From: Sulfurihydrogenibium sp. YO3AOP1 | GTDB taxonomy: Bacteria; Aquificota; Aquificia; Aquificales; Hydrogenothermaceae | Direction: 5' to 3' | Length of the DNA: 64,000 nucleotides | Assembly (NCBI RefSeq): GCF_000020325.1 | Contig: NC_010730.1 | Coordinates: forward strand, 1,571,501 to 1,635,500 | Part shown: one piece after another, positions 26,640 through 39,155 of the stretch | How the letters are laid out: the number at the start of each line of letters is the position of its first letter | Numbering within the stretch: the first letter of the stretch is position 1 | Notes under the pieces: generated by a model | Told to the model about the DNA's origin: nothing | Database searches by the model: none | What the model saw: only the letters and a program-made list of their open reading frames with translations | Translations under genes and position numbers: made by a program

Positions 26640-27137
26640 ATGCAATTTAAAGAAGTTGACTTACCAGGTATAGGAAAAAAGTTTTCAATTATTACAACAG
26701 GAAAGGAAAAGGTATCTGTAATCATTCATTTGTCTGGGAAGAGAGAAATTTACTTTTTTGAAAAAGGCGATTTCGATGAACCTGTATGTTCTTTTGTGCT
26801 TAACGAGGAAGAAGCAAATCAGCTTGGTTCTGTATTAATGGGAACATTCTTTAAACCTGAAGCAAAAGAAGAAAAGGAAATGTTCTTAAAAAATCTTATA
26901 ATTGAATGGATTTCTTTGGAAAAAGGCTCTCTTCTTATAAACAAAAGCATAAAAGAATCTGAAATAAGAAAAAAAACTGGAGCATCAATCGTTGCTATTA
27001 TACGTGGAGATTTAACAATAACCAATCCATCACCAGATGAAATCCTAAAAGAAGGAGATACTATTGTATTAGTTGGGAATAAACAACAAATAGAAAAATT
27101 CTATGAAGTCTTTTACCCTGCTTGTGAGCTAAGATAA
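26640..27137 (+). CDS. khtT: K+/H+ antiporter regulatory subunit (KhtT-like, TrkA-C domain)
   Basis: 165 aa. The N-terminal domain (1-75) begins with FKEVDLPGIGKKFSI, characteristic of KhtT/YhaT-type subunits. The C-terminal RCK_C/TrkA-C domain (about 85-160) has TGASIVAIIRGD and ILKEGDTIVLVGN, a nucleotide-binding fold that in KhtT senses c-di-AMP. It overlaps the antiporter gene by one base (TAATG), so the two subunits are made together. Confidence 0.85.
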   Translation: MQFKEVDLPGIGKKFSIITTGKEKVSVIIHLSGKREIYFFEKGDFDEPVCSFVLNEEEANQLGSVLMGTFFKPEAKEEKEMFLKNLIIEWISLEKGSLLINKSIKESEIRKKTGASIVAIIRGDLTITNPSPDEILKEGDTIVLVGNKQQIEKFYEVFYPACELR

Positions 27138-28312
27138 TGGAGTACACATCGGTAAATTTTTTATTAAGTCTTGGATTAATTACGTTAGTTTTATTTATTG
27201 TTGGCTTAATGGGAAAATTCTTAAAATTTCCAACAATTATACTTTTTATATTTATTGGAATTATTTTCGGAAAATATGTTCATGAAGATAAAACCTTAGA
27301 ACATTTAAGTGAAATAGGAGTTGTATTGTTATTTTTCTATTTAGGACTTGAATTTAATATTGCGAGAGCAATCGATGTTGCAAAGAGAATATGGGTTGTT
27401 GGCTTTATAGATTTATTTTTTAATTTTTTCGTTCCGGTAATTGTTTTAAATATATTAGGATTTGAGTTTTTGGTCTCTATATTAGGGGGTGCAATAGCAT
27501 ACGCATCTTCATCAGCCATAACCTCTAAGATAATTGTAGATGAAAAAAGAATTGCAAACCCAGAAACAGAAATGATTCTTGGTTTGATGGTCTTTGAAGA
27601 TATTATTGCTCCGATAATGTTGGCTGTTTTGGCAGGATTTTTATCCGGACAAAACATAGAAGGTGTGTTAATAGGAATAATAGCTTTAAAAATACTGGCA
27701 GTATTTTCCTTTGTATTTCTAATCTCAATGACCTTTAAAAATCAGCTTGCTTTATTGATTGACAAGATTTTAAACGAGGATTTATTTATATTGTTTGCTT
27801 TTGGAGGTCTTATAACTTTTGCAGGCCTGACTTACTCACTTGGTTTATCTGAAGCATTAGGAGCTTTTTTAGTAGGTATGTTAATTTCTGAAACCGGAAA
27901 ATCAGAAGAAGTTGAAAAAAGTATGTTATCTATTAGAGACCTTGCTGTTGCTATATTTTTCTTTCTATTTGGTGCAAATATTATTTTAGATGAAAAATTA
28001 TTAAATATTAAAACCATTTTGGCTTTGATAATTTTAATCGTTATTTCTACAGTTGGTAAATTTTTAACCGGATATTTAGGGGGTAAAATATACGGACTTT
28101 CTAAAAGAGCTTCTATTACAGCTGGCTTTTCAATAATTAATAGAGGAGAATTTTCAATAGTTATATCAAAACTCTCTCCAGCAGCATATCTATCATTTTT
28201 TGGTGTATATATATTTTTCATGGCTTTTATAGGTATACTTTTTGCCCAATATGCACCGAAACTGTCTAAGCTAATCGTAAAACCAAAGCAAAATAAATCG
28301 AAAGTGCTTTAA
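27137..28312 (+). CDS. khtU: CPA2-family K+(Na+)/H+ antiporter (KhtU-like)
   Basis: 391 aa, about 12 membrane helices. The KefB/CPA2 pattern is present: FIGIIFGKYVHEDKTLEHLSE-type start, SSSAITSKI, ILGLMVFEDIIAPIMLAVLAG with the transport acidic residues, and LSEALGAFLVGMLIS. It has no C-terminal RCK domain, consistent with a separate KhtT subunit upstream. It exports K+ or Na+ in exchange for protons at the inner membrane. Confidence 0.85.
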   Translation: MEYTSVNFLLSLGLITLVLFIVGLMGKFLKFPTIILFIFIGIIFGKYVHEDKTLEHLSEIGVVLLFFYLGLEFNIARAIDVAKRIWVVGFIDLFFNFFVPVIVLNILGFEFLVSILGGAIAYASSSAITSKIIVDEKRIANPETEMILGLMVFEDIIAPIMLAVLAGFLSGQNIEGVLIGIIALKILAVFSFVFLISMTFKNQLALLIDKILNEDLFILFAFGGLITFAGLTYSLGLSEALGAFLVGMLISETGKSEEVEKSMLSIRDLAVAIFFFLFGANIILDEKLLNIKTILALIILIVISTVGKFLTGYLGGKIYGLSKRASITAGFSIINRGEFSIVISKLSPAAYLSFFGVYIFFMAFIGILFAQYAPKLSKLIVKPKQNKSKVL

Positions 28313-28368
28313 AATTTTAACCAGGTCTAAAAATTAATTAACATTTCGACCGTAATTCTAAAGCCATA

Positions 28369-28427
28369 GAAAGAATCTTCTTTTTCCTCTCTTTTAAAAG
28401 AGAAGATCCTTCACTTCGTTCAGGATG
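28369..28427 (+). repeat. Palindromic repeat half, left of the intact IS110 copy
   Basis: AGAAGATCCTTCACTTCG then TTCAGGATG. The central core GATG (28424-28427) recurs at 29690-29693 on the other side of the element. Confidence 0.8.
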
Positions 28428-28441
28428 TTCTATGTTAAATG

Positions 28442-29428
28442 TCAAGTACAAAAATTTTCATCAAATGGTCTTCTGCTTTTTAATACACCATATGCTTGCC
28501 TTAATAACTTATGTGCTACAGCTACTAATGCTAACTTTTTAGCCTTACCTTTACTTACTAACCTCTCGTATAATTCTCTGCAGTATTTGTTAAACCTTAT
28601 TGCTGATAATGCTGCCATGTATAATATTTTCCTTGCATATGGATTTCCCATCTTTTTTATCCGGACACTTTTCTTTACACATGCTGCACTTTCATATGGG
28701 CTTGGATTAATTCCTATAAAACTCGATATATCTTTTACACTCTTAAATCTTTCAAAATTTCCATATACTGATATTATCATTCCTATAGTCCTATCACTTA
28801 TACCAGGTATACTTTTTAAAAGTTTGTATTCCTCTTGATAATTCTTCTTAGACAATTCTTTTATCTCTTTCTCAAGTTCTTTTATGTTTTTTTCTATTTT
28901 TCTAATTAGCTCATCGTAATATTCTAAATTCTCTTTCAATTTTTTCATTGGTACATAGGTTAACGATTCTCTTTTGTTTCTTAGCATTGTAAGCTGCTGT
29001 TGTAAGTCTTCCAATATCTTTAGTTTTACTTCTATTTCTTTTTCTACATCTGATTTTGGTTTATAAAGCTCTCCATCGAAAAACGTTCTTCCATATTCTG
29101 CAATAAAGAATGAATCAGCTTTATCTGTTTTGACTCTTGTCATTTTAGCTTCCATAAATTTCTTTATCGAAAATGGATTTATTACTGCTACATTATAGTC
29201 ATTTTCATACAGATAATTAGCAAGCTTTAAATGGTAAACTCCCGTATGCTCCATTATGATAAGCATATCTGACTTTTTAAACTTCTTCAAAAATGGCTTT
29301 ACTTTCATTTCAAACTCAACCGGGTCAGATTTAACTTCAAAAGTTTCTTTCTTGTTATCATACAAAACTGTAGCAGTGAATGAGTTTTTAGATACATCAA
29401 CTCCTATAACAATTTTGTAGCTGTTCAT
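28442..29428 (-). CDS. IS110-family DEDD recombinase
   Basis: 328 aa from the ATG that follows GGAGG by 8 nt. The RuvC-like domain has Asp11 (GVDVSK), Glu60 (EHTGVYH), Asp102 and Asp105 (KTDKADS). A coiled coil spans about 130-200. The Tnp domain holds SIPGIS and GINPSPYESAACVKKS, in which Ser247 is the likely nucleophile. These enzymes use a bridge RNA to pair element and target DNA and exchange strands at a short core. It appears intact and full length. Confidence 0.95.
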   Translation of the reverse strand: MNSYKIVIGVDVSKNSFTATVLYDNKKETFEVKSDPVEFEMKVKPFLKKFKKSDMLIIMEHTGVYHLKLANYLYENDYNVAVINPFSIKKFMEAKMTRVKTDKADSFFIAEYGRTFFDGELYKPKSDVEKEIEVKLKILEDLQQQLTMLRNKRESLTYVPMKKLKENLEYYDELIRKIEKNIKELEKEIKELSKKNYQEEYKLLKSIPGISDRTIGMIISVYGNFERFKSVKDISSFIGINPSPYESAACVKKSVRIKKMGNPYARKILYMAALSAIRFNKYCRELYERLVSKGKAKKLALVAVAHKLLRQAYGVLKSRRPFDENFCT

Positions 29429-29460
29429 AATAGTACCTCCTTTCATAAAATACTTGACAT

Positions 29461-29620
29461 GAAAGAAACTTCCTGATAACCTATCATCGTAGTTAAATAC
29501 AGGCTTAAAAGCCTAATGTTCTGATTCAGGTTTTAGGAAGTAGAGGAAGGACAGTCTAAAACATCCTGATCGGTCTTAAAAGACCAATGACAGAAACTTG
29601 ATCTGTCCTTCTTTTTTTCT
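29461..29620 (-). ncRNA. Bridge RNA of the IS110 element
   Basis: Two stem-loops upstream of the recombinase. Loop 1: stem GAAGGACAG/CTGTCCTTC (29546-29554, 29603-29611), inner hairpin GGTCTTTTAAGACC (29572-29585), guide CTGTCAT (29587-29593) and guide TCAGGATG (29562-29569). Read with the minus strand, these specify the target CTGTCATCCTGA. Loop 2: stem ACTTCCT/AGGAAGT (29535-29541, 29468-29474), inner hairpin AGGCTTTTAAGCCT (29501-29514), guide AGAACAT (29516-29522) identical to the recombinase-side end plus core (28425-28431), and guide TACGATG (29485-29491) complementary to CATCGTA, the core plus the other end. Exact RNA ends cannot be read from sequence. Confidence 0.9.
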
Positions 29621-29689
29621 CCCATGTCTATAATTATTATAAAACTTATTCTCTTATAGTTTAAAAAATTTTTAGTATATTTAATATAC

Positions 29690-29940
29690 GATGACAAGGA
29701 AGACAAGATCCTTAGGACTAAAATCCTCAGGATGACAGTGAAATAAATAATGGTGTCATTCTGCAGCCGATGAAGAATCTCCAGGTTTTTTCATATCCTG
29801 CTCTGTCATTCTGAGCGTAAGCGAAGAATCTCCTCCCTTTCTTACCCCCATCACTTCTTATTTTCTCACTTTTTAAAAGAGAAGATTCTTCGGACTAAAG
29901 TCCTCAAGATGACAGTCAAAGGTAAACTTACAAAAATTTT
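29690..29940 (+). repeat. Cluster of palindromic repeat halves
   Basis: GATGACAAGG then AGATCCTTAGGAC and TCAGGATGACAG (29727-29738, an exact empty IS110 target). Further halves follow: TGTCATTCTGCAGCC...AAGAATCTCC, TGTCATTCTGAGCG...AAGAATCTCC and GAAGATTCTTCGGAC...GATGACAG. The tail CTTACAAAAATTTTTTACA recurs at 53904-53920. No gene is visible in the remainder up to 29998. Confidence 0.8.
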
Positions 29941-29998
29941 TTACAGCACACTCTAGAAAGCCATTGCTAAAAGTTTATTTTTATTTTAATAGTAAGAT

Positions 29999-31213
29999 TT
30001 AAAACAACTCTTTTTGCTTTCTTTTATTTCCAAGAATCTTTAAACTGATTGGAGCTATCAATGTAGTAATTGCGACTACAAATATTATACTTGCATAGAG
30101 CATATCATCAAAAAGTTTAGATTGCTTGCCTATTTCTGCAAAGATTAATCCAACTTCACCTCTTGGAAGCATTGAAAATCCTATTAATATTTTCTCATTT
30201 AAACTGCCTTTAATTAAAAATCCTGAAATCAGCTTACCAACAAATGCCACAATCAATAACAGAGTAGAGATTTTCCAAAAATCTATTGAAGTAAAATCTA
30301 TAACTTTCAAGTTTAAACTTAGTCCTATGGATACAAAAAATATTGGTGTTAAGATTGAAACAATTGGCAGTGTGGAATGTTCTATTTTTATAATCATTTT
30401 TTCTTTCTCTTCAGCTTTTAAAAAAAGTGCAAATGGAATTATAAACCGTCTTGAAAGGGCAAGTCCAACCGTAAAGGCTCCAAGGATTTCCGGAGAGCCA
30501 ACTTCATGGGATAAAAAAGCAAAGAAAAAAACCATTGACATAATAGCAACAGGAATAAACTCATCACTTTCAAGTTTTTCATAAAAAATATTTATTAGCT
30601 TTGCAAGAATTTTAGCAACAATTGGAGCTAATATGAAGAATGTGGCTATATAAATTATTAAAACTACAGCTCCGTTTATGTCTATACTTCCTTTTTTGGC
30701 ATATTCATATAAAACCGCTAAAACTATTACACCAAAAATATCATCAAGAACAGCAGCACCAAGAACTATTTGAGCAAATCTTTCATTTAATTTTCCTAAG
30801 TCGTCCAAAACTTTAACCGTAATACCTATACTTGTAGCCGTAAGAGTACCGCCGATAAAAAGAGATGTTGCCATGGAAAGATTTAAAATATAGTAGCTAA
30901 TCAGCGTGCCAAGAAGCATTGGAGTGAAAGCTCCAACAAAAGCAACGATAAAAGCATAAATTCCTACTCTTCTTAGCTGATGAAAATCTGCTTCAAGACC
31001 AACTTTAAATAAAAGTAATATAATTCCTATTTCTGCTAAAACTTTTATGATCTCATTTGGAGAGATAATTCCAAGAACGCTTGAACCAAGTATGACACCT
31101 GCTAAAATCTCTCCTAAAACTCCAGGAAGACCAAATTTATTGAAGATATCTCCAAAAACTCTTCCAACAAAGAGAATTATAGCTAAGCTTAAAAAAAGGT
31201 AGTGTAAATCCAT
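29999..31213 (-). CDS. CPA2-family cation/proton antiporter (NapA/KefB-like)
   Basis: 404 aa, about 12 membrane helices. GEILAGVILGSSVLG, the acidic transport motif AAVLDDIFGVI (two Asp as in NapA) and EILGAFTVGLALSRR are present, with IGFSMLPRGEVGLIFAEIG near the end. Two adjacent Asp suggest an electrogenic Na+/H+ antiporter rather than a KefB-type K+ channel; no nucleotide-binding tail. It begins one base after the nadE stop. It is a different subgroup from the KhtU-like protein at 27137. Confidence 0.85.
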   Translation of the reverse strand: MDLHYLFLSLAIILFVGRVFGDIFNKFGLPGVLGEILAGVILGSSVLGIISPNEIIKVLAEIGIILLLFKVGLEADFHQLRRVGIYAFIVAFVGAFTPMLLGTLISYYILNLSMATSLFIGGTLTATSIGITVKVLDDLGKLNERFAQIVLGAAVLDDIFGVIVLAVLYEYAKKGSIDINGAVVLIIYIATFFILAPIVAKILAKLINIFYEKLESDEFIPVAIMSMVFFFAFLSHEVGSPEILGAFTVGLALSRRFIIPFALFLKAEEKEKMIIKIEHSTLPIVSILTPIFFVSIGLSLNLKVIDFTSIDFWKISTLLLIVAFVGKLISGFLIKGSLNEKILIGFSMLPRGEVGLIFAEIGKQSKLFDDMLYASIIFVVAITTLIAPISLKILGNKRKQKELF

Positions 31214-31214
31214 T

Positions 31215-32936
31215 TTAAAATTCTTTAAATCTATTTGTTATTGGCATTCTTCTATCTTTTCCGAATGCTCTTTCTGTAATCTTTATTCCTATCGGTGCCT
31301 GTCTTCTTTTGTATTCGTTTTTATCTATAAGGTTTATTATCTTCTTCACATCTTTCTCTTCAAAGCCAAGTTTTACAATCTCTTCAACTGTTAAGTCCTG
31401 CTCTACGTAAAACTGTATAATTTGGTCTAAAATAGGATATGGAAGAAGTTCTGCTTCGTCTGTCTGATTTGGTCTAAGTTCTGCTGATGGTGGTTTTGTT
31501 AAAACTCTATCCGGTATTACTTTTGATATAGAGTTTCTGTAATAGCTTAGCTCATAGACTTTTGTTTTTAGTACATCTTTTAAAACTGCAAATCCACCTA
31601 CCATATCGCCGTACAATGTCGAATATCCTACGCTCATCTCGCTTTTATTTCCTGTGGCGATAACTATCCAACCAAATTTATTTGATAACGCCATCAAGAT
31701 GTTTCCTCTGATTCTTGCTTGAAGGTTTTCTTCTGTTGTGTCTGGTTTTAAGCCTTTAAATATTTCTTGAAATTCTTCTAAGTATTTATCAAAAATATTT
31801 TTTATTGGAATGGTAAATGTTTCAATATCAAGATTTTTAGCAAGCTCTATGGCATCTTCTATAGATTCTTTTGAAGTATAATGTGAAGGCATTAAAACAC
31901 CTTTAACATTCTCCTTTCCAAGTGCATCAACTGCTATGCAAGCTGTAAGTGAACTATCTATTCCCCCGCTTAATCCAATGACAACTTTCTTAAATCCATT
32001 TTTGTTTATATAATCTCTAAGCCCAACAACCAAAGCTTTATAATTATCTTCTATCTCTTTTTTATCAAGTGCTATTTTTTGAGATATTTGATTATTTTTA
32101 TTTTTGATTTTGTAGTCTAATCTAACTTCTTTTACATTTATAGGTTTTTTTAAGTATCTTAAATTCTTAAGTCTGTTATCTTTTAGCTGAAGTCTAAAAA
32201 TCTCGTCAAGGTCTATATCTGCCAATAATAACTCTTCTTCAAATGATTCTGCTTTTGCTAATATCTCACCTTGTGCATCTAAAATTAAGCTGTTTCCATC
32301 AAAAACAAGTTCATCTTGACCACCTACCATATTGACATATGCTATAGAAATTAGATTATCTCTTGACCTAACCTTTAACATCTCTTCTCTTTTTTTGACT
32401 TTTCCTTGTGAGTAAGGTGATGCGTTTATATTAATCACTACTTCAGCACCAAGAATAGCATAATCATTGACTGGATTTTCTGGATACCATATATCCTCAC
32501 AGATTGATATTCCGACTTTATAATTATCTATTGATAAAAGTAATAGCCCATCTCCTTTTTGAAAGTACCTGTTTTCATCAAACACGCCGTAGTTTGGTAG
32601 AAACTGCTTGTGATACACTCCGACTATTTCTTTATTGTAAATCACAGCGGCAGCATTAAAAACATCTTCTTGTTTATCTATAAATCCAACAACTGCAATG
32701 ATGTTATCAATATTTTCTTTTAATTTTTCTAAGTGTTGGAGATTTTTTTCAATAAAACTTGGCTTTAAAATAAGGTCTTCTGGTGGATACCCTGTAAGTA
32801 CAAGTTCAGGGAAAGCTACTATATCTGCTTCTAATTTCTTTGCTTTTTCAATAAATTCAAGGATTTTATTATAGTTATACTCAAAATCTCCAACTACTGG
32901 ATTTATCTGTGCTAAGGCTAATCTAATTTTTTTCAT
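31215..32936 (-). CDS. nadE: NAD+ synthase, glutamine-hydrolysing
   Basis: 573 aa. An N-terminal nitrilase-type glutaminase (1-270) with triad Glu44, Lys110 and Cys146 (SICEDIW). The C-terminal synthetase has the PP-loop SGGIDSS at 323-329. It converts nicotinate adenine dinucleotide to NAD+, using ammonia channelled from glutamine. It lies 25 nt after metG and is followed immediately by the antiporter, so three genes share a transcript. Confidence 0.95.
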   Translation of the reverse strand: MKKIRLALAQINPVVGDFEYNYNKILEFIEKAKKLEADIVAFPELVLTGYPPEDLILKPSFIEKNLQHLEKLKENIDNIIAVVGFIDKQEDVFNAAAVIYNKEIVGVYHKQFLPNYGVFDENRYFQKGDGLLLLSIDNYKVGISICEDIWYPENPVNDYAILGAEVVININASPYSQGKVKKREEMLKVRSRDNLISIAYVNMVGGQDELVFDGNSLILDAQGEILAKAESFEEELLLADIDLDEIFRLQLKDNRLKNLRYLKKPINVKEVRLDYKIKNKNNQISQKIALDKKEIEDNYKALVVGLRDYINKNGFKKVVIGLSGGIDSSLTACIAVDALGKENVKGVLMPSHYTSKESIEDAIELAKNLDIETFTIPIKNIFDKYLEEFQEIFKGLKPDTTEENLQARIRGNILMALSNKFGWIVIATGNKSEMSVGYSTLYGDMVGGFAVLKDVLKTKVYELSYYRNSISKVIPDRVLTKPPSAELRPNQTDEAELLPYPILDQIIQFYVEQDLTVEEIVKLGFEEKDVKKIINLIDKNEYKRRQAPIGIKITERAFGKDRRMPITNRFKEF

Positions 32937-32961
32937 AGACTCTTTTTAACCTCTTTAAGCT

Positions 32962-37359
<4,398 letters not shown>

Positions 37360-37528
37360 AAAGTGAGCAGGAGTGGTTCACGAGACAAAGTCCGAAAGAT
37401 TTCTTCTTAGATTTTGTAAAATTTATCAATACCCTTCCGAAGATATTTTATTAATCATTAATAATATAAAGGCAAAGGCTTAAATAATTTCTATACCGAT
37501 CAATTATTTCTAATAAATATACACGTCA

Positions 37529-37692
37529 GGTGATAAATTCAATAAAAGCAGGAGATTCTTCGCCGGCTGCAGAATGACAAATAAGGTTATCCTTCCTTTA
37601 ATGTTTATCATTCAACCTTTGACTGTCATCCTGAGGACGTAAGTCCGAAGGATCTCATTTTTAAATTCTATGAAAATCACTAATTTCTCACC
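37529..37692 (+). repeat. Dispersed palindromic repeat, full copy with empty IS110 target
   Basis: From GGTGATAAATTCAATAAAAG to ACTAATTTCTCACC. It has the same inner arms as 25011-25175 and the centre CTGTCATCCTGAGGAC (target 37623-37634). In the rest of the gap 37360-37704 there is one decayed fragment, AAAGTCCGAAAGATTTCTTC (37386-37405), and AT-rich DNA. Confidence 0.88.
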
Positions 37693-37704
37693 CCTCAAGG
37701 CATA

Positions 37705-39054
37705 CTAATCATTTATTTCTAATGTATACTTCTCTTTAACTAACTCTCTATACTCCTCTAACTTTTTCTCATATCCTTTTCTGCCCATAAGTCCGTAAGC
37801 AAAATCTTTTCCTTCTTCAACAGCCGGTTGGTCAAATGGATTGATTTTATAAAGCATTCCAGTAAATCCTGTTGCAAGTTCATAAATATAAATCAACATT
37901 CCAAGATTGTAATGATTCAATCTATCAATTGTTATAGTTAAGTTCGGTACTTGGCTTTTAATCAATGCAGCTATTGTTCCTTCTAATTCTATGTCTAAAA
38001 TTTCTTTCAATGAATGGTTAGCAAGGTATCCAATTTCTTCTGGAATATCTTTTGGGATTTTGTAATCTCTACTACTTTCTAAAACCCTTAAAAAAGTAAT
38101 AATTTTATCTTTTGGACTTTCTCTAAAAAGCTGAATTTGAGAGTGCTGGTCTATTGTTCCAATAGACTTTAATGGAGTTTGACCAAAGCCTTCTTTGCCA
38201 AGACTTTCAGCCCATAGCTGCCTATACCAATCTACAAATGATGATAATCTTTCAAAATACGGCATCATTACCGATATATGTTTTCCTTTCCTTTCACATG
38301 CTAAATAATGAATAAGTCCGATTAAATAAGCAGGATTTTCTAATGGATTTGAAATTTTCATGCAAAGTTCATCAGCTTTTCTTGCACCTTCTAAAAGCAG
38401 GTCTATATCAATTCCACATACAGCTGATGATAAAAGTCCAACATTGCTTAATACAGAAAATCTTCCACCTACTTTTGGCGGAATGTCAAGCATTTTGATT
38501 CCTTCTCTTTCCCCAAACTTTCTTAAAAACCCTTTTTCCGGGTCTGTGGTAAATATTAGATGGTCTTTATAATCTTCTCCTAACTCATCTTTAAGTGTGG
38601 TTAAAACTATTGCAAAGTTTGCAATTGTTTCGACAGTTGAACCGGATTTTGTTATCACGTTAAACATTGTTTTTCTAATATCTATTAAGTCAAGAATGTT
38701 GCCTATTTTTTCCGGGTCTACATTATCCATGATATAAAACTTTGGATAATTAAAATTATTATAGTTAAAACCGTTTATTGCTTCTTGAATCATTTGATTT
38801 CCAAGGGCAGAACCCCCTATTCCAATTACAACAAAGTAATCAAAATTTTCTCTTATTTCTATAGCAAGTTTTTTAATCTCTTCTGTGTGTTGATATGGCA
38901 GTTTAGTAAAGTAAAAGCTATTATCTCTCTCTTCTTTTATTTTCTCATGTACTTCTTTTACAATTTCTTTATAAGCTTCTATCTCTTCAAATAAAATTCC
39001 ATGTTTTTCACCAATAAAATCTGACATAACATTTGTAAAATCTATTTTTATCAT
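37705..39054 (-). CDS. pgi: Glucose-6-phosphate isomerase
   Basis: 449 aa, the short bacterial form. PGI signatures VIGIGGSALGNQMI, GRFSVLSNVGLL and the catalytic Glu/His/Lys regions (QLWAESLGKEGFGQ, YLANHSLKE, QPAVEEGKDFAYGLM) are present. It interconverts glucose-6-phosphate and fructose-6-phosphate. The start is the ATG 6 nt after AAGGGGGA; an upstream in-frame ATG would add 16 residues of no family similarity. Confidence 0.93.
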   Translation of the reverse strand: MIKIDFTNVMSDFIGEKHGILFEEIEAYKEIVKEVHEKIKEERDNSFYFTKLPYQHTEEIKKLAIEIRENFDYFVVIGIGGSALGNQMIQEAINGFNYNNFNYPKFYIMDNVDPEKIGNILDLIDIRKTMFNVITKSGSTVETIANFAIVLTTLKDELGEDYKDHLIFTTDPEKGFLRKFGEREGIKMLDIPPKVGGRFSVLSNVGLLSSAVCGIDIDLLLEGARKADELCMKISNPLENPAYLIGLIHYLACERKGKHISVMMPYFERLSSFVDWYRQLWAESLGKEGFGQTPLKSIGTIDQHSQIQLFRESPKDKIITFLRVLESSRDYKIPKDIPEEIGYLANHSLKEILDIELEGTIAALIKSQVPNLTITIDRLNHYNLGMLIYIYELATGFTGMLYKINPFDQPAVEEGKDFAYGLMGRKGYEKKLEEYRELVKEKYTLEIND

Positions 39055-39155
39055 GAAATCCCCCTTGAATATTGATGTAAAATATTTTATGACAAAAATC
39101 AATTTTCTGTTTTATAATATGGTTAGCAAATATTAACTAAACTGAGAGGTGTGGT

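Larger units (their letters stand above)
28428..29689 (-). mobile_element. Intact IS110-family (bridge-RNA) insertion element
   Basis: 1262 bp between two GATG core copies (28424-28427 and 29690-29693). The ends read TTCTATGTTAAATGTC and, inverted, GTATATTAAATATAC; there are no long terminal inverted repeats, as usual for IS110. The recombinase gene nearly reaches one end; about 260 bp of non-coding DNA at the other end encodes the bridge RNA. Boundaries are set by comparison with the remnant at 5896-5963 and 7257-7533, which sits in the same target sequence. Confidence 0.95.

Noticed and set aside
28425-28838. Plus-strand open frame over the IS110 recombinase (also its mirror at 7243-7536)
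   Set aside because: It is antisense to the highly conserved recombinase and has no ribosome site or family features.
27137-31213. IS110 inserted within one antiporter operon
   Set aside because: The two antiporters belong to different CPA2 subgroups, point towards each other and are not halves of one gene; the element sits in repeat DNA between them.
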